Assembly (NCBI RefSeq): GCF_004138295.1
Contig: NZ_SCFM01000004.1
Location: 62,001 to 126,000, forward strand
DNA: 64,000 bases
Source: Ectobacillus funiculus
GTDB lineage: Bacteria; Bacillota; Bacilli; Bacillales; Bacillaceae_G
Reading direction: 5' to 3'
The notes under the pieces: generated by a model
What the model saw: the letters and a program-made list of their open reading frames with translations, nothing else
Database searches by the model: none
Told to the model about the DNA's origin: nothing
Shown: piece after piece, positions 24,961 to 32,357 of the stretch
Numbering within the stretch: the first letter of the stretch is position 1
Layout: each line of letters starts with the position of its first letter
Made by a program: the position numbers and the translations under genes

Positions 24961-25016
24961 GAGCTGATCAGTTAACTGAAGGCCAGGACACCAATAGGTG
25001 CTCTGGCCTGTTCTTG
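24961..25016 (+). promoter_or_regulatory. Leader attenuator motif, copy 4 (before dioxygenase 2)
   Basis: TCAG-TTAA-CTGA at 24968-24979 forms the mini-hairpin, followed by AGG and a terminator GGCCAGGACACC / GGTGCTCTGGCC, then TGTTCTTG. ATG AAT TAA lies at about 24938, a start-stop pair just upstream, of unknown meaning. This copy has the least sequence likeness to copy 1 but the same arrangement, which supports structure-level conservation. Confidence 0.52.
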
Positions 25017-25088
25017 TTTATTCAAAACTTTCTTTGTTTGTCAAAAAAATAGAATTATATTCTGAAGGAAACGTAAGGGGGAGATTGT

Positions 25089-26009
25089 ATGAGTAAGACT
25101 AATCCATCAAATTCTACTAAAGTTCAGTTAGAAATTAAACCAGTTACAGCGAGGATTGGGGCTGAAGTAACAGGGATTCGACTATCTGCTGATTTGAACA
25201 CTTCGGAAGTGTTGGCGATACGAGAGGCTTTATTAAAATACAAGGTATTGTTTTTCCGTGATCAACAGCACCTTGATGATGCTGGCCAAGAAGCGTTCTC
25301 GCGTCTATTTGGCGAATTGTATGCTCATCCAACGGTACCGAGTAAAGATGGCACGAGCATTCTTGAAATTGATTCAACTCATGGAGGGCGTGCAGATGCT
25401 TGGCATACAGATGTAACATTTGTAGATGCGTACCCTAAAGCCTCCATTCTCCGCTCAGTTATCATCCCTGAAGTTGGTGGGGACACGATTTGGGCAAATA
25501 CAGCAACTGCTTATCAAAATTTATCCAAGGAATTGCGTAATCTTGTTGATCAGCGCTGGGCGTTGCATACAAATGATTATGATTATGCAGCTTATCACAC
25601 ACAAGCATCATCAGAGGATTATCGTTATTATAAGGACGTATTTACATCAACTATTTATGAGACTAAGCATCCTCTCGTACGGGTGCATCCAGAAACAGGA
25701 GAGCGAACATTGGTATTAGGACAGTTTGTAAAAAGAATTCTTGGATTATCCTTGTCTGATTCCAATCATCTCCTTTCCGTTTTGCAAGATCATATTACCA
25801 AACCAGAAAATACTGTACGCTGGCGCTGGGCTGTCGGTGATATAGTGATTTGGGATAACCGTGCAACACAGCACTATGCGGTTAACGATTATGGTGATCA
25901 ACATCGGGTGGTACGTCGGGTCACTTTGGCAGGGGATGTCCCTGTTAGTGTGGATGGTCAGCGTAGCGTTACGCAAACGAAGGTTAAAGTTGTTTCTGAT
26001 AAAGCCTAA
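25089..26009 (+). CDS. tauD: TauD-family taurine/2-oxoglutarate dioxygenase 2
   Basis: A 306-residue Fe(II)/2OG oxygenase. 'ADAWHTDVTF' near residue 102 supplies His and Asp, 'DNRATQHYAVNDYG' near 258 supplies the second His, and 'RRVTLAGD' near 275 the 2OG Arg. 'FFRDQQHL' near 55 is typical of TauD. It would convert taurine to sulfite and aminoacetaldehyde. It is downstream of the TauA-like importer but with its own promoter and attenuator. It is clearly a diverged paralogue of the 13001 enzyme, so the two probably take different sulfonates. AAGGGGGAG precedes the ATG. Confidence 0.86.
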   Translation: MSKTNPSNSTKVQLEIKPVTARIGAEVTGIRLSADLNTSEVLAIREALLKYKVLFFRDQQHLDDAGQEAFSRLFGELYAHPTVPSKDGTSILEIDSTHGGRADAWHTDVTFVDAYPKASILRSVIIPEVGGDTIWANTATAYQNLSKELRNLVDQRWALHTNDYDYAAYHTQASSEDYRYYKDVFTSTIYETKHPLVRVHPETGERTLVLGQFVKRILGLSLSDSNHLLSVLQDHITKPENTVRWRWAVGDIVIWDNRATQHYAVNDYGDQHRVVRRVTLAGDVPVSVDGQRSVTQTKVKVVSDKA

Positions 26010-26044
26010 TCAAAATTTATTCAGAGTATGTTTAAGAATATTTT

Positions 26045-26078
26045 CAGGCGGGAATACGTTTGTATCCCGCTGATTCTT
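26045..26078 (+). terminator. Intrinsic terminator after tauD
   Basis: CAGGCGGGAATAC pairs with GTATCCCGCTG, followed by ATTCTT. It separates the dioxygenase from the tRNA gene. Confidence 0.65.
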
Positions 26079-26080
26079 AA

Positions 26081-26152
26081 GGGGGTATAGCCAAGTGGTA
26101 AGGCATGGGTCTGCAAAACCCTTATTCCCTGGTTCGAATCCGGGTACTCCCT
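26081..26152 (+). tRNA. trnC: tRNA-Cys (GCA)
   Basis: A complete 72-base cloverleaf. Acceptor GGGGGTA/TACTCCC, D-arm with AGTGGTA, anticodon loop TCTGCAAAA with anticodon GCA, T-arm GGTTCGAATCC and discriminator T. CCA is not fully encoded (CCG follows). It is an isolated tRNA gene 72 bases after a sulfonate dioxygenase. Confidence 0.95.
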
Positions 26153-26188
26153 CCGATGAGTCTGTTTATAGTATCAGGTGGAGAAAGT

Positions 26189-26362
26189 ATGTTGAAAGCA
26201 ATGATGGAATTTCGAGATATGGTTCTTCGTAATGACCATCCTATCAACTTGGAAAGTAAAGAACTGATTAAGCACATATTTTCCCATGAATCATTTCTCT
26301 TAACCATAAAATTATTATGTAAACTATTATACGTTAATCTTATATACACAGCTAGGAAATAA
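26189..26362 (+). CDS. Hypothetical small protein, 57 residues
   Basis: The ATG at 26189 stands five bases after AGGTGGAG. The product begins 'MLKAMMEFRDMVLRN' with a hydrophobic stretch 'FLLTIKLLCKLLYVNLIY'. It resembles no family I know. It is a possible real small gene just downstream of the tRNA, or chance. Confidence 0.35.
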   Translation: MLKAMMEFRDMVLRNDHPINLESKELIKHIFSHESFLLTIKLLCKLLYVNLIYTARK

Positions 26363-26522
26363 AACACTAAAACAGTCATTAGAATTAGAACGTTTGGATA
26401 AAGATTGAACCTACTATTATTAAGATAATGGGGTGGAGGGAGGATCCAATTAAGTTTAATTTATGAGAAAGTGCATTGATCATGAATCATGATGTAATCT
26501 TCATAAGATGGAAGGTAGAGTA

Positions 26523-26550
26523 AAAAAGAGAGAATCCTCTCTCTTTTTTA
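26523..26550. terminator. Bidirectional terminator
   Basis: AAAAAAGAGAGA pairs with TCTCTCTTTTTT around a four-base loop, immediately before the stop of the minus-strand gene. Confidence 0.75.
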
Positions 26551-26808
26551 CGGGAGATTGCCGCTGCCTGTCTTCATTTTTTCTTTGACCGTTCCAATAA
26601 ATTTAGATACATGCTGTTCTTTCTCGAGCCATTGTGTGAATTCCTGTAAAAATTCTTCTTCGGTTAAATGTGTATACACAGTGCCATCGATTGTAAGCTC
26701 GAGGCGTTGCGCTGGCTTAACGCCTCGAGCAGCAACGCGCTGCATAATTTTATCGTATCGATCCATTGTTTCGATTAATGACTCTCGATCTTTATCGTGC
26801 TTTACCAT
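26548..26808 (-). CDS. Hypothetical protein, 86 residues
   Basis: A charged soluble protein beginning 'MVKHDKDRESLIETMDRYDKIMQRV' with a later segment 'LELTIDGTVYTHLTEEEFLQEF'. It is probably helix-strand mixed, with no known domain recognised. The ATG at 26808 is chosen over TTG 26811 because AGGAGG lies eight bases before it. It is probably a conserved Bacillus unknown. Confidence 0.65.
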   Translation of the reverse strand: MVKHDKDRESLIETMDRYDKIMQRVAARGVKPAQRLELTIDGTVYTHLTEEEFLQEFTQWLEKEQHVSKFIGTVKEKMKTGSGNLP

Positions 26809-26894
26809 CAATTCAGCCTCCTCTGGTTATTATTTTACCAGAAGACCGGCGGCAATCGTCAAAAAACTGAGGGGATTTCAGAATTATTCTCCTA

Positions 26895-29480
26895 TTATAT
26901 TCCATAGTTATGGTAAGGCCGCCGTCTTTTATAGCACGACTGACACATTCCATATGGATAATCTAATGCCATAGGCTTTTTACACGAGCTGCATGTTTTC
27001 GTATGCGAGCGAAGATTGGTTTTTAAATAAGATTGAATTTGTTGTGATATTATCTGCCTTTGGCGTTCCCAAATATATGCATCTCTCCGCATTTCAAGTG
27101 AATATAAAAACAATAAATGCAAACCTATTTTTTTGTAATTTTGCTCCAAATGTTCCAGGTCTTCTCCTGATAGATCCGGCTCGGGGATTTCCAAATCATT
27201 TACGATTGCAGTAAGCATGAGCTTCCATTGATTCCGCAAATCTTTTTCGTAATGGGAGAACGGCATAGACAAGTAACGATACAGTTCAGGGAGACTAAGC
27301 CGATCTACAATAACCGTATTTTTTATTTCTGCATACAATTCTTTTTCTTGTGTCAAATCAGCTTTTATCATCCCTGCTGGAGGCTTATAATTCTCCCATA
27401 TTTCAAAAAACTTAGTTAAATCATGGGAAACAGCCGCGTACTCCTTGAGCATTCTTACAGTAGGTTTAATGGTAAAGGATTCAATGGGTGTATCTTTTGC
27501 TGTAAGAGCCTTTCGAATTAACCCTACGTTTTCCGCTGCTGCTACAAAACCAGTATCATACATTCCTTTTCGGCCAGCACGACCACCAATTTGTTTAATT
27601 TCTTGCGATGTTAGATTACGCCGCATAGTTCCATCAAACTTTGTGGTTTCCAGAAAGACAACACGGCGAATAGGTAAATTTAAACCCATACCTATCGCAT
27701 CTGTACTTACCACAATATCTGTATTTCTAGCCAGAAAATCTGCCATTTGTGCTTGTCGTGTTTCAGGTGGCATATTTCCGTAAATCACGCTAACCCGATG
27801 GCCTTGCTGCTCCAGAGCAGCGGCTGTTTGTAATACGCGGCTACGTGAAAATACAACGATTGCGTCTCCGGCACGAGCTTTTTTTAACTGAAATGGTATT
27901 GTTTCGGTAACAAGCGGTACAGATTGAGAATATGTAAGAATTTTTACTTGTTTTCCATCTAAGAGGTGAAGCAGAACATCCAAGGCATGGGGAGCAAGGA
28001 TAATATGAACCTCGGCAGCTTTTGTTTTTGTAATAGATCGATACCATGAAAATCCGCGTTCGCGATCGGCAATCATTTGGGCTTCATCAATCACTGCCAC
28101 TTCATATGTTTGCTCCAGATTTGCAACTTCAATTGTACACGATGTAACAGTTGCCCCATTTGTGTAGCGTTCTTCTTCACCTGTCTTTAAATGGCAAGGT
28201 GCTCCATCTTCATTTAACGTCTGATATACCTCTAGTGCTAGCAAGCGAAGAGGTGCCATATAGATACCAGTTTCTGCACGCTTTAGCCTTTGTAGTGCAT
28301 TGTATGTTTTACCGGAGTTTGTTGGTCCTACATGCAGTACATACAAGGTTTGTGCAGCAGCTTTTGTGAAAGAAAACTCATCGTGAAACAATGATTCCAT
28401 CAGCATTTGCTCCTGCTTCCGTCTTTCCTCAATCTTAGCTGCTTTTCTTCGGTAGTCATTCCACAGTTTTTGTCCGCTTTTTGTGCGAAGAGCAATTTGA
28501 AGCATGTCATCTGTATGCTCTTGTTCCATTGCTGCTATAAGCTCGCTTGCAATGTCAGAGATTTCTACGTGTATCTCGTGTGTATCTTCTAATATAAACT
28601 CTTCATATCCGCTAGCCTCTGGTTCATGAGCACGATGATAAAAATGATATAGCTCTTGGTATTCTGTTTTTATAGCTGGATCCAGTGAGTCAGAGAGTTT
28701 TTGGAAAAGGCTTGTATAAAGAAAAGATTCCAGCATATCTGCATAACGGTCGTAGTAGGTGGCGTGTCTTAGTTCTCCCCAATGCCAACTAACTGTTTCG
28801 CCTGTATATTCTTCTAAAAATTCTTCAAATAACGGGTAATCTGGTAAGAAAAACGGATCACCTTTCCTTAAAGGAGCATAGTAGTCTGAACGACGAGAAG
28901 GCGGCATGCGTTTGACACGCTTGCTAATATCCCGTACAAATGCTAGCGCAATATGTTCCCTTGCTTGTTCGTAGAAGTCTTGCCTAAGCTGTTCTAATAG
29001 GTTCACGGCAATCTCTGTGAGCTCCTCTTGAATTTGCTGATAGCGGAATTTTTTCTTTTGATGCTCGTGCTCGTCTTCTGCTTGCTTACGAAGCTGATTC
29101 CAGTCTACTTTTTGCACAAAAATAGAAATCCAGTCGTCTATACTCCAATGTATCAATTCCTTCAGTAACTGAATGAACTTATCCTGCTGCTGCGACTTTG
29201 TAGAAATTTGATCCTTTTCATACAGTTGTTCTAACGCCTTATACCGCTCCTCTCTCGAAAAACGCTGCAATGCTGTATGCTTCCAAATGCCATTCCAAAT
29301 TTTCTCGATGCTTTCTTTTTTAGCGATAACATATTGCTCGGTTGTATAAAGTTCGTTTCTGCCTTCCAGTTGTCTTAGCAGTACCTGTGTAAAATGTTGT
29401 TCTACCTGTTTAAAAGCTTGTTCATCCCAATTTGGATAGAGTTGCTTTGCTTTTTCGATAGTTTGAGGATCTATCTTCAT
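26895..29480 (-). CDS. Suv3-like superfamily 2 RNA/DNA helicase with C-terminal zinc ribbon
   Basis: An 861-residue protein. The first 350 residues are Glu/Gln/Arg-rich and helical with no known domain. Then follow helicase motifs: Walker A 'GPTNSGKTYNAL' near 382, DEAQ box 'VIDEAQMI' near 463, 'GNMPPETRQ' near 572, 'STDAIGMGLNLPI' near 595 and 'QIGGRAGRKG' near 632. These are the order and wording of mitochondrial Suv3 helicases. The end carries CSSC and CQSC pairs, a zinc ribbon. Suv3 unwinds RNA with a nuclease partner in the mitochondrial degradosome; bacterial members are little studied. AGGAG-like sequence precedes the ATG. It is monocistronic and divergent from a recombinase. Confidence 0.85.
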   Translation of the reverse strand: MKIDPQTIEKAKQLYPNWDEQAFKQVEQHFTQVLLRQLEGRNELYTTEQYVIAKKESIEKIWNGIWKHTALQRFSREERYKALEQLYEKDQISTKSQQQDKFIQLLKELIHWSIDDWISIFVQKVDWNQLRKQAEDEHEHQKKKFRYQQIQEELTEIAVNLLEQLRQDFYEQAREHIALAFVRDISKRVKRMPPSRRSDYYAPLRKGDPFFLPDYPLFEEFLEEYTGETVSWHWGELRHATYYDRYADMLESFLYTSLFQKLSDSLDPAIKTEYQELYHFYHRAHEPEASGYEEFILEDTHEIHVEISDIASELIAAMEQEHTDDMLQIALRTKSGQKLWNDYRRKAAKIEERRKQEQMLMESLFHDEFSFTKAAAQTLYVLHVGPTNSGKTYNALQRLKRAETGIYMAPLRLLALEVYQTLNEDGAPCHLKTGEEERYTNGATVTSCTIEVANLEQTYEVAVIDEAQMIADRERGFSWYRSITKTKAAEVHIILAPHALDVLLHLLDGKQVKILTYSQSVPLVTETIPFQLKKARAGDAIVVFSRSRVLQTAAALEQQGHRVSVIYGNMPPETRQAQMADFLARNTDIVVSTDAIGMGLNLPIRRVVFLETTKFDGTMRRNLTSQEIKQIGGRAGRKGMYDTGFVAAAENVGLIRKALTAKDTPIESFTIKPTVRMLKEYAAVSHDLTKFFEIWENYKPPAGMIKADLTQEKELYAEIKNTVIVDRLSLPELYRYLSMPFSHYEKDLRNQWKLMLTAIVNDLEIPEPDLSGEDLEHLEQNYKKIGLHLLFLYSLEMRRDAYIWERQRQIISQQIQSYLKTNLRSHTKTCSSCKKPMALDYPYGMCQSCYKRRRPYHNYGI

Positions 29481-29827
29481 GAAAATCTCCTTTCGTGTCG
29501 TATCTTTTTTCTAGTATGCGATGAATATGCCTATTGCATGAAGAATCTTGCAGGGGAAAGGGGGGAGATTAAATTCTGTTAAATTGTACCACAGTTTCTT
29601 CGTGGATGCAGAGTGCTATTTCTTGAAACTACACAGCTTTTCCTTTCGTTTCTGGCGTAAAAAAAGTAAAATATATACATGAAACAAAAGATATATTTTG
29701 TTTCATTATGAAAATGATATGAAAGCTTGTCATATATAGCGTTAGACTATACAGGTAAGAAAAGGAAAGAAACATATTGAGCCAATGTTTCTTTTTCAAA
29801 ACAGATAGAAAAAGGGGGAGAACGAGC

Positions 29828-30550
29828 GTGGAGAAAAGACTATATGCTGAATTCGTTTCTTTAACAGATGGTGAGTACATGTATTTAACCGAAAAATACG
29901 GTGGTCAGGAACTCAAACAAAGAATTGCAAATTTAGATAGAAGTAAGAGAGAAGATCCGAAAAGACAAGAGATCAAGTCTGATTTTCGAGCGATTATAAG
30001 CGAAGGAATGAAGGTAGTCGAACCGATTCGCGATAAATATATGATCGAACGCATGAAGCGTGTATTGAAGCAGCAATCAGAGCGGAATTGGTTTTTATTT
30101 GTTATGGGGATTAATACAGGGCTGCGTATTTCCGACTTACTGAAACTCCGAGTACGAGATGTACGTCATAAAACACATATTGAATTAAAAGAAGAGAAAA
30201 CAAAAAAGCTAAAACGATTTCTTATCAATTTTGAATTACGCAAAACAATTGAGGAGTATACAGCATATATGGAAGATGGGGAATATTTGTTTCCGTCTAA
30301 AAAAACAGATGGACCGCTCAAGCGCATACAGGCTTATAAAATCTTAAAGAACGCAGCGGAGAGTGTAGGATTAGAGAATATAGGCTCTCACACTTGCCGG
30401 AAAACCTTTGGCTATTGGCATTATCAAATGTACCAAGATATCGCGTTGCTGCAAAATATCTTAAATCATTCACATCCGAGCATTACATTAAAGTACATAG
30501 GAATTAATCAAGAGATGATGGATAAAAGCTTGGAGAGCTTTAGTTTATAG
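29828..30550 (+). CDS. Tyrosine recombinase / phage-type integrase
   Basis: A 240-residue site-specific recombinase. Catalytic residues are in order: Arg in 'NTGLRISDLL' near 98, His-x-x-Arg in 'SHTCRKTFG' near 193, His in 'LNHSHPS' near 217 and Tyr in 'LKYIG' near 226. The N-terminal arm is short. The start is GTG seven bases after AGGGGGAG; an upstream extension has no ribosome site. No att repeats or other phage genes are nearby, so it is either a solo chromosomal recombinase or the remnant of a lost element. Confidence 0.85.
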   Translation: MEKRLYAEFVSLTDGEYMYLTEKYGGQELKQRIANLDRSKREDPKRQEIKSDFRAIISEGMKVVEPIRDKYMIERMKRVLKQQSERNWFLFVMGINTGLRISDLLKLRVRDVRHKTHIELKEEKTKKLKRFLINFELRKTIEEYTAYMEDGEYLFPSKKTDGPLKRIQAYKILKNAAESVGLENIGSHTCRKTFGYWHYQMYQDIALLQNILNHSHPSITLKYIGINQEMMDKSLESFSL

Positions 30551-30685
30551 GACTCCTTATGTCACAGACGGTTCTTTCTTAGATCGCTTTCAGGATAAGA
30601 CTTGATTGATGCTGTAGTCGAGTTTTAAAAATGGAATATATGCGCAAAGTATTGCAGTTTCTGAATCGGAAGAAATTTAATTTGA

Positions 30686-30718
30686 AAAGCCGTTTTCATA
30701 ATATGAAGACGGCTTTTT
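30686..30718 (+). terminator. Intrinsic terminator
   Basis: AAAGCCGTTTTCAT pairs with ATGAAGACGGCTTT and ends in TTTTT. It lies 135 bases after the recombinase stop. Confidence 0.75.
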
Positions 30719-30780
30719 TAGATTATGATTGTGAAATAAAGGGGTTAGCTGCACAAGTTAATGAGAGGAATATTGTAAAA

Positions 30781-30806
30781 AAAGCCTCTTGTGTAAAAGA
30801 GGCTTT
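30781..30806 (-). terminator. Intrinsic terminator for the small minus-strand gene
   Basis: AAAGCCTCTT pairs perfectly with AAGAGGCTTT. Read on the minus strand it is followed by a T run (AAAAAA on plus). Confidence 0.75.
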
Positions 30807-30982
30807 CATTTCGTTGTATACGGTTTATCCTCTGGATGAAGATTTCTTGCTTCTTCAATGTTCTTGTGAGATCCTGTCCCTTGAACCTTACCGCCCGCAA
30901 GACCTTCATTAATCATACGGTCCACATCTAAAGAGACTTTGTCTCTTCCTTCATACAGCGTATCGTTAGTATCCTTATTCAC
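30806..30982 (-). CDS. Small hypothetical protein, 58 residues
   Basis: A GTG start seven bases after AGGAGG. The product begins MNKDTNDTLYEGRDK, continues 'DRMINEGLAGGKVQGTG' and ends 'HPEDKPYTTK'. It is hydrophilic, Gly/Asp/Lys-rich and has no cysteine, like small sporulation or stress proteins of Bacillus. Strong ribosome site plus dedicated terminator make it convincing despite its length. The function is unknown. Confidence 0.7.
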   Translation of the reverse strand: MNKDTNDTLYEGRDKVSLDVDRMINEGLAGGKVQGTGSHKNIEEARNLHPEDKPYTTK

Positions 30983-31213
30983 GTTTCATCCTCCTATTTT
31001 CACTTAATACATAGAATTATTTGTAGTTTATGGAGGAAGGAGGAGAATTATTTATAGATTACTGTTTCCTTTTTATGAATGCAGGTTATTGTTGCTGACA
31101 GCTGAGCTAACCAAAAAATAACTAATATATTATTTTTTAATATCATGGTTCCCACCATCTTTAAATGATCCTTGTCGCAATTAATGAGCAATTGAATAAT
31201 CAGCTGCACCCCA

Positions 31214-32164
31214 TCATACTTCTAAACGGTCAGCATTGGCCATTCGCTTCGCTGCTTTTTTTCGCCCAAAACGATTCGCTCCCATAACCCCCGTGATAAT
31301 CAGAGCCGAACCGATGATATGGTACAGTGTAATGTTTTCCCCGAGAAACATCGCTCCAGCCGCGATAGAGACAACAGTTGACAGATTGGCGAATACGCTC
31401 ATTTTCGACGCTTCCATTTTTGACAAGGCGTAGTTTGCTGTCAGTGCTGTGACGAGTGAGGACATCACTCCCAGGTAGAGGATCGATACGATAAAGGTAC
31501 CGCTGGCGAGCGGTGCGAACAGGTGATCAAGCGTCCCAGCGGCTACATGGCTGGTGAGCGAAACTACCAGAAATGCGACGAAACCGATCCCCAACAGCAA
31601 ATAACTGATTTCCCCCGGGTTAAAAACCCGCAACAGTGACCGAGCCAAAACGTTGTATCCAGCCAAAGCTAAGCAGGATAAGAACAACAGGAGAATCCCC
31701 GTTATGTTCGATAAATCGATGCTGCTTCCCTTCATTATAAAGATGAACACAACACCGAATACCGCCAGGAAGATAGACAGCTTCTGTGGGACGGTTGTCG
31801 CTTCCTTCAAAAATACGGTGGCCAGTAACATCGTCACGACCGGTGTGAAGGCGTACAAGATGCCGCCCTCGGCCGAAGTGGCATGCTGCAGCCCAAACGT
31901 TTGCAGCGTGAAGAACCCCAGCGGGTACATGGTTGCCAGCAGCAACGCTTTATATATTGGCTTGCCGCGGTACTTAAGTTTAATCCGTCCGAACGCAACC
32001 GGGATCGACATGACTGCAAACGAAGCAGCAAAACGATACGTCAGTGTGTCGAGCGGCTGGGTGTGTTCGAGCGCTATTTTGGTAAACAAAAACGAAAATC
32101 CGATTATCGCCGCGTTCAACACAGCAGACAAATAAGCAAGTGTCAGTACTTTTTGGTTTATCAT
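31214..32164 (-). CDS. EamA/DMT-family transporter
   Basis: A 316-residue membrane protein with ten hydrophobic helices in two EamA repeats: 'AAIIGFSFLFTKIALEHTQP' near residue 17 and 'GVMSSLVTALTANYALSKMEASKMSVFANL' near 232. DMT carriers export amino acids or other metabolites. It is divergent from a MocR-type regulator, a common pairing in which the regulator controls the exporter. Codon third positions are clearly richer in G/C than in the flanking genes, suggesting acquisition from a higher-GC firmicute. Confidence 0.85.
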   Translation of the reverse strand: MINQKVLTLAYLSAVLNAAIIGFSFLFTKIALEHTQPLDTLTYRFAASFAVMSIPVAFGRIKLKYRGKPIYKALLLATMYPLGFFTLQTFGLQHATSAEGGILYAFTPVVTMLLATVFLKEATTVPQKLSIFLAVFGVVFIFIMKGSSIDLSNITGILLLFLSCLALAGYNVLARSLLRVFNPGEISYLLLGIGFVAFLVVSLTSHVAAGTLDHLFAPLASGTFIVSILYLGVMSSLVTALTANYALSKMEASKMSVFANLSTVVSIAAGAMFLGENITLYHIIGSALIITGVMGANRFGRKKAAKRMANADRLEV

Positions 32165-32357
32165 TGCATCTTCCTCTCTGCAACAGCTAAGATCATGTTT
32201 GCGAATATCTTATCCCTTACATGACAAGGGTATGACAAAATGCCGATCCGAACAATTCCTTTTTTCCAAAAGTGTATCGATACAGTTGGCGAGGTCAAGT
32301 ATTATAATGAGGAGAGAAACGTGTTAGACTTGTGAAAACCCAACAGGGGGGAGCGGC
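32165..32357. promoter_or_regulatory. Divergent promoter region of exporter and MocR regulator
   Basis: A 193-base region between divergent starts. TTGGCGAGGTCAAGTATTATAATGAGG near 32285 contains a plausible extended -10 (TATAAT at 32303) for the regulator. 'CTTATCCCTTACATGACAAGGGTATGACAA' near 32209 contains CCTT/AAGG half sites that may be an operator. No site is proven. Confidence 0.45.

Noticed and set aside
26105-26362. 85-residue frame starting inside tRNA-Cys
   Set aside because: The start lies in the tRNA; only the shorter 57-residue part with its own ribosome site is listed, at low confidence.
29828-30550. Prophage boundary at the recombinase
   Set aside because: No structural, replication or excision genes and no att-like direct repeats were seen nearby.
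30631-30912. 93-residue plus-strand gene after the recombinase
   Set aside because: It runs through two terminator hairpins and over the convincing minus-strand gene at 30806-30982.
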